Assembly: GCF_001610875.1 (NCBI RefSeq)
Contig: NZ_CP011272.1
Location: 3,825,988 to 3,889,987 of the forward strand
Direction of reading: 5' to 3'
From: Pirellula sp. SH-Sr6A
Lineage (GTDB): Bacteria; Planctomycetota; Planctomycetia; Pirellulales; Pirellulaceae
Length of the DNA: 64,000 nt
How positions within the stretch are numbered: the stretch's first letter is position 1; the number at the start of each line of letters is the position of its first letter. Shown in pieces: positions 61,098-64,000 of this stretch. Made by a program: the position numbers and the translations under genes. Under the pieces are notes generated by a model that made no database searches, was not told the DNA's origin, and saw only the letters and a list, made by a program, of their open reading frames with translations.

Positions 61098-61670
61098 ATG
61101 CGAATCGGTTTCTGGCTCCTCGCTGTCGCACCCACCGCTGAAACTCCTTGGCAATTCGCTGCCCTTCTGGCCATCCGAGCCTCGTTGGCGTTCTTCGTTG
61201 CCGTACTCGCGATCGAAGCCCTCGGCGGGAAACGTTCGGCTCGACCGGTCGCTGCGATGTGGCTGCTGGGTGCGGGGCTCGCTGTTTGGCACAGCCTGGG
61301 CGCTTTGCTGACCTTCCATAATGGATCGCAACAACAGGCATTCCAGTCGACGGCTGATCAAACCCAGGACCTGCTTGGAATCGCCTTGGGAGCCGGGCTC
61401 TATGTCAACTACGCATTTCTGGCGGTTTGGTCCCTTGACGCCGTGCTGGCAGCTTTCGCGTCCGAGCGGCACGAGCGACTACCGCGTCTTTACCACGCTC
61501 TCTCGCTCGGCTTCCTGTGCTTTATCGCGCTGAATGCCACCGCGGTATTCAAGTCGGGATGGCTCCGATGGTTCGGCATCGGAGCCACGCTTGTTTTGCT
61601 CGCCCTAGTCCTCGGGAAGAGGCTGGCCCTTCGTTTCTGGCAAGAAAGGCAGAACAAACAACGCGACTAG
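61098..61670 (+). CDS. Small integral membrane protein
   Basis: 190 residues from an ATG at 61098 with AAGG just upstream; a longer frame from 60630 is antisense to accB and not believable. At least five membrane helices are seen (FAALLAIRASLAFFVAVLAI, VAAMWLLGAGLAVWHSLGALL, GIALGAGLYVNYAFLAVWSL, ALSLGFLCFIALNATAVF, WFGIGATLVLLALVLG). A middle His/Asn/Gln-containing loop (FHNGSQQQAF) stands out. No family is recognised. The C-terminus is basic and its last 66 bases overlap the convergent MFS gene. Divergent from accB. Confidence 0.68.
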   Translation: MRIGFWLLAVAPTAETPWQFAALLAIRASLAFFVAVLAIEALGGKRSARPVAAMWLLGAGLAVWHSLGALLTFHNGSQQQAFQSTADQTQDLLGIALGAGLYVNYAFLAVWSLDAVLAAFASERHERLPRLYHALSLGFLCFIALNATAVFKSGWLRWFGIGATLVLLALVLGKRLALRFWQERQNKQRD

Positions 61671-63008
61671 GTAGATACCACTCATGCAGCAAGCGGCGAA
61701 TCGGAACGCGTCGAGTTTTGCGGCGGCTTGGGCTGCCGCATCCGCCCCTTCCGGCAGTTTGGCGACGGCGGCGGCCCCCAACCAGGATTGCAATACGGCC
61801 AACGTAAACGGGCCGGTCGCGGCAATGAAACGCCCGACGTTATAACAAAAGCTAGTCCCCGTGCTCCGCAGTCGCGTCGGGAAAAGCTCTGGCAAATAGA
61901 TCGCGTAGCCTGCCATCAATGCCAGCTGGGCAAAGCCCATCACTCCGTTCATCCAAATGTCAGCACGGGTTTTAAAAGACTGAAAGAAGAAGATGGTTGC
62001 GCCCATCGCCACAAAGGTTCCGATGTAGAAGGCGGGTTTGCGACCGATGGCTTGTGCTAATCGGGCGAAAGCGAGCATGCCAAAAAACGCACCGATGTTT
62101 TGAATGATCAACGCGTAAGCCGTCCACTTGGTCTTCTCTGCCTGCAATTCCGCTCCGGTCAATCCCGCTTCTCGGAGCGATTTGTCTAGCGCGCTTCCGA
62201 CCAACTCCGGGCTAAAAAATCCTACGCCCCAGACGCCGACGACTCCCGCGACGCAAAGGATCATCCCGAGCAACGCGGGTTTGGCCCAACGGGGTTCACC
62301 AAAGAGGCTCGCGTAGGATCCCATTGCCTTGCCCCCAACCTCCTTGCTGGCTTGCTTGGCGCGCACCCACTTCTCGGGCTCCCGCAATCGAACCATGATA
62401 AAGATGCAAAGGAAGGCCGGGGTCGCGCCGATGAGAAACAAATACTTCCAGGAAACGTTTGGATCCATTTTGGCCAACGCCACACTGCACATCCCTGCCG
62501 TAACGTTCCCGACTGCCGATAGGGCTTGCAGCCATCCCAACGCTTTCGACCGTACATGTTCCGGCAAACTATCTGATATCAAGGCCACCGCGAGCCCGAA
62601 AACGCCCCCCACACCTAATCCGGTAAGCAATCGATACGCGAAGAACTCCCAGATGTTGTTGGATAATGCGCTGAGTCCCGTGCTGATGGAATACATCAGC
62701 ACCGTGATAGCCAACGTCTTCGCTCTTCCGATACGATCCCCCACCGCACCGAAGATCAATCCTCCGATCGCCCAACCCGCGATAAAGATCGACGTTGCAT
62801 ACCCACCGTAGGCTTTGGCATCCAAGTCGGGCGCGAGCGAGACGACCGCATTGTTCCTCGCGAGGATGAACAACTGCTGATCCAAACAATCGAACATCCA
62901 CGCACAGGATGCCATGATGAAAACAAACCAATGGTAGCCATTGAGCTGTTTCCACCACGCGATATCCGAGGTCGAAGCAGGACCTGATGTAGACTCAGGA
63001 GTTGGCAC
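61605..63008 (-). CDS. MFS transporter (metabolite:H+ symporter-like)
   Basis: 467 residues with about 12 membrane helices. The family signature GAVGDRIGRAKTLAITVLMYS (loop 2-3) and ARLAQAIGRKPAFYIGTF (loop 8-9) are both present, with FRLLTGLGVGGVFGLAVALIS-like segment on helix 4 (written AYRLLTGLGVGGVFG). The pattern, with a central hydrophilic loop (KWVRAKQASKEVGGKAMGSY), resembles the sugar and aromatic-acid transporters (SP/AAHS). Substrate not predictable. Convergent overlap of 66 bases with the small membrane gene. Promoter should lie in 63009-63382. Confidence 0.87.
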   Translation of the reverse strand: MPTPESTSGPASTSDIAWWKQLNGYHWFVFIMASCAWMFDCLDQQLFILARNNAVVSLAPDLDAKAYGGYATSIFIAGWAIGGLIFGAVGDRIGRAKTLAITVLMYSISTGLSALSNNIWEFFAYRLLTGLGVGGVFGLAVALISDSLPEHVRSKALGWLQALSAVGNVTAGMCSVALAKMDPNVSWKYLFLIGATPAFLCIFIMVRLREPEKWVRAKQASKEVGGKAMGSYASLFGEPRWAKPALLGMILCVAGVVGVWGVGFFSPELVGSALDKSLREAGLTGAELQAEKTKWTAYALIIQNIGAFFGMLAFARLAQAIGRKPAFYIGTFVAMGATIFFFQSFKTRADIWMNGVMGFAQLALMAGYAIYLPELFPTRLRSTGTSFCYNVGRFIAATGPFTLAVLQSWLGAAAVAKLPEGADAAAQAAAKLDAFRFAACCMSGIYLVALFVLPFLPETKGQPLPED

Positions 63009-63382
63009 TGGATGCCTCCGGTGGGATATGGTGAAGGGAGAAAACGGGGAAGGTTCAACGGCGATCGTTATAGCATATTTCGAGATCAGCGGGACGTAAG
63101 CGGCCAGTACCTCACTTCGTCGTTGCTTTTTTGCGAATCGACATCCCGCCCTTTCATTGCAACTTGTTCAACCATTCCTCTCCCATCGCGAGACTTGTCG
63201 AACTCGGGACGATCAACGAGACCCTTGCAAGCGATGCTCTCGACGTTGGGACAACAGTACCAAATCTCGGATCGAGCATCGAACCCCATGCGCAGTGACA
63301 AATTGACGTGGTTCCATGAAATGGCTCCATGTGCAGGACGTGGGCGGTGTAAACTAGATCCGCTTCCCCCCTCAAGCCCGGC
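63009..63382. other. Divergent intergenic region before the response-regulator gene
   Basis: About 370 bases between the MFS gene and the partial response regulator. The open frames look like shadows. No promoter boxes, sigma-54 -24/-12 element or RNA gene were seen with confidence. Confidence 0.45.
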
Positions 63383-64000
63383 ATGCGCATGATGAAGATC
63401 CTGATCGTTGAAGATGATCCCACCGCTCGTTACGCGCTCCATCGCGCTATACGAAACGATGCTCGCACGGTCCTGGAAGCCGAGCATGGAGGGCAAGCCA
63501 TTGAGAAGATCCACGAGAATCAGCCCGATCTAGTCTTTCTCGACCTCAACATGCCTGTTCAAGACGGATTGGGGGTACTCGATGCTCTTCGGGACTCACC
63601 ACCTTCGCGACTCCCAGAGATCATCGTGGTAACGGCCAACGACAGTGTGAACATCGCCGTCGAATGCATCCGTCGCGGAGCTTCCGACTTCCTGGTCAAG
63701 CCTTACGACCTCGACCATATCCGAACAATCGTTGCGCGCAGCCAACGAAGATGGCAACTGGAGGCGCGCGTCCTGGAACTGCAATCGCAGCTAGACTCAA
63801 TTCCGTCTCTCGGCGCGCTCTTGAGCATTAGCCCTTCGATGCACCGAGTCTTTGATCAGATTCGCAAAGCCGCTTCCACTTCACTACCCATCCTTATTCG
63901 GGGTGAAAGCGGTACGGGCAAAGAGTTGGTCGCGCGCGAACTGCATCGCCTCAGTCCTCGCAACACCGGTCCTTTTATCGCCGTCAACACGGCGGCTCTT
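63383..64000 (+). CDS. Sigma-54-dependent response regulator, N-terminal part (cut by right edge)
   Basis: 206 residues to the edge, starting at one of three closely spaced ATGs (63383, 63389, 63392). Residues about 5-115 are a receiver domain: LIVEDDPTARYAL with paired Asps, VFLDLNMPVQDG with the phospho-accepting Asp, VVTAND (conserved Thr) and DFLVKPYDL (conserved Lys). A linker helix follows, then the start of an AAA+ domain: SPSMHRVFDQIRKAA, ILIRGESGTGKELVARELH (Walker A) and FIAVNTAAL. This is the NtrC/AtoC layout. The rest, including the GAFTGA loop and DNA-binding domain, is outside the window, so the target genes are unknown. No histidine kinase is beside it in view. Confidence 0.93.
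   Translation, partial: MRMMKILIVEDDPTARYALHRAIRNDARTVLEAEHGGQAIEKIHENQPDLVFLDLNMPVQDGLGVLDALRDSPPSRLPEIIVVTANDSVNIAVECIRRGASDFLVKPYDLDHIRTIVARSQRRWQLEARVLELQSQLDSIPSLGALLSISPSMHRVFDQIRKAASTSLPILIRGESGTGKELVARELHRLSPRNTGPFIAVNTAAL

Overview
The window looks like a chromosomal segment of a planctomycete, most likely of the Pirellula/Rhodopirellula type. The basis is gene content and order: a DUF1549/DUF1553 protein, a DUF1501 Tat protein and a WD40 protein in one run; c-type cytochrome (CxxCH) motifs on FG-GAP and TPR-like proteins; many long secreted proteins without recognisable enzymatic domains; a large planctomycete-style RAYT-like transposase; and many starts without a clear Shine-Dalgarno sequence. 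I recognised no rRNA, tRNA or CRISPR array.

Layout. 1-9.6 kb: a partial secreted protein, a zinc-protease-like secreted protein, a GT-C-like membrane protein, a SelA-like PLP-fold protein that has lost the Schiff-base lysine, a 913-residue secreted repeat protein and rsmG. 9.6-16.6 kb: a minus-strand operon MoxR ATPase - DUF58 - giant FtsX-type permease, and a glycosyltransferase-like gene. 16.7-21.4 kb: an enolase-superfamily enzyme, a DUF2293-like protein, pgl, a small DUF5658-like membrane protein, trpF and a possible 30-residue membrane peptide. 21.6-25.0 kb: a divergent pair of CxxCH proteins. 25.1-36.8 kb: an envelope locus with one BatC/BatE-like poly-Q protein facing a tightly packed six-gene plus-strand run (DUF4175-like, two Spy-like helical proteins, a squalene-cyclase-fold protein, a TlpA-type thioredoxin fusion, SAM hydrolase). 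A free-standing SAM-hydrolase C-terminal-like domain follows. The two divergent proteins at the head of this locus end in the same short motif.

37.2-44.5 kb is the accessory part. A Tat-exported amine-oxidase-like gene has its ATG out of frame across an A8 tract. Next come a 13/15-bp tandem array, an IS1380-type remnant cut off by an array of GGCACCCACC repeats, a RAYT-like gene, and an intact 1814-bp ISKra4-like insertion sequence with perfect inverted repeats. That IS sits inside one of the repeats and is flanked by a 9-bp duplication.

44.5-64 kb returns to ordinary genes: a TolC-family lipoprotein, a DUF4105 lipoprotein, a two-domain fasciclin protein with a clear terminator, the WD40/DUF1501/DUF1549 run, a TIM-barrel-like protein, gnd, a DUF11 repeat protein, an accB-accC-DapA-like operon, a small membrane protein, an MFS transporter, and the start of a sigma-54-type response regulator cut by the right edge. 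pgl and gnd are adjacent steps of the oxidative pentose phosphate pathway but lie about 34 kb apart. All functions are inferred by reading the sequence; no database search was run.
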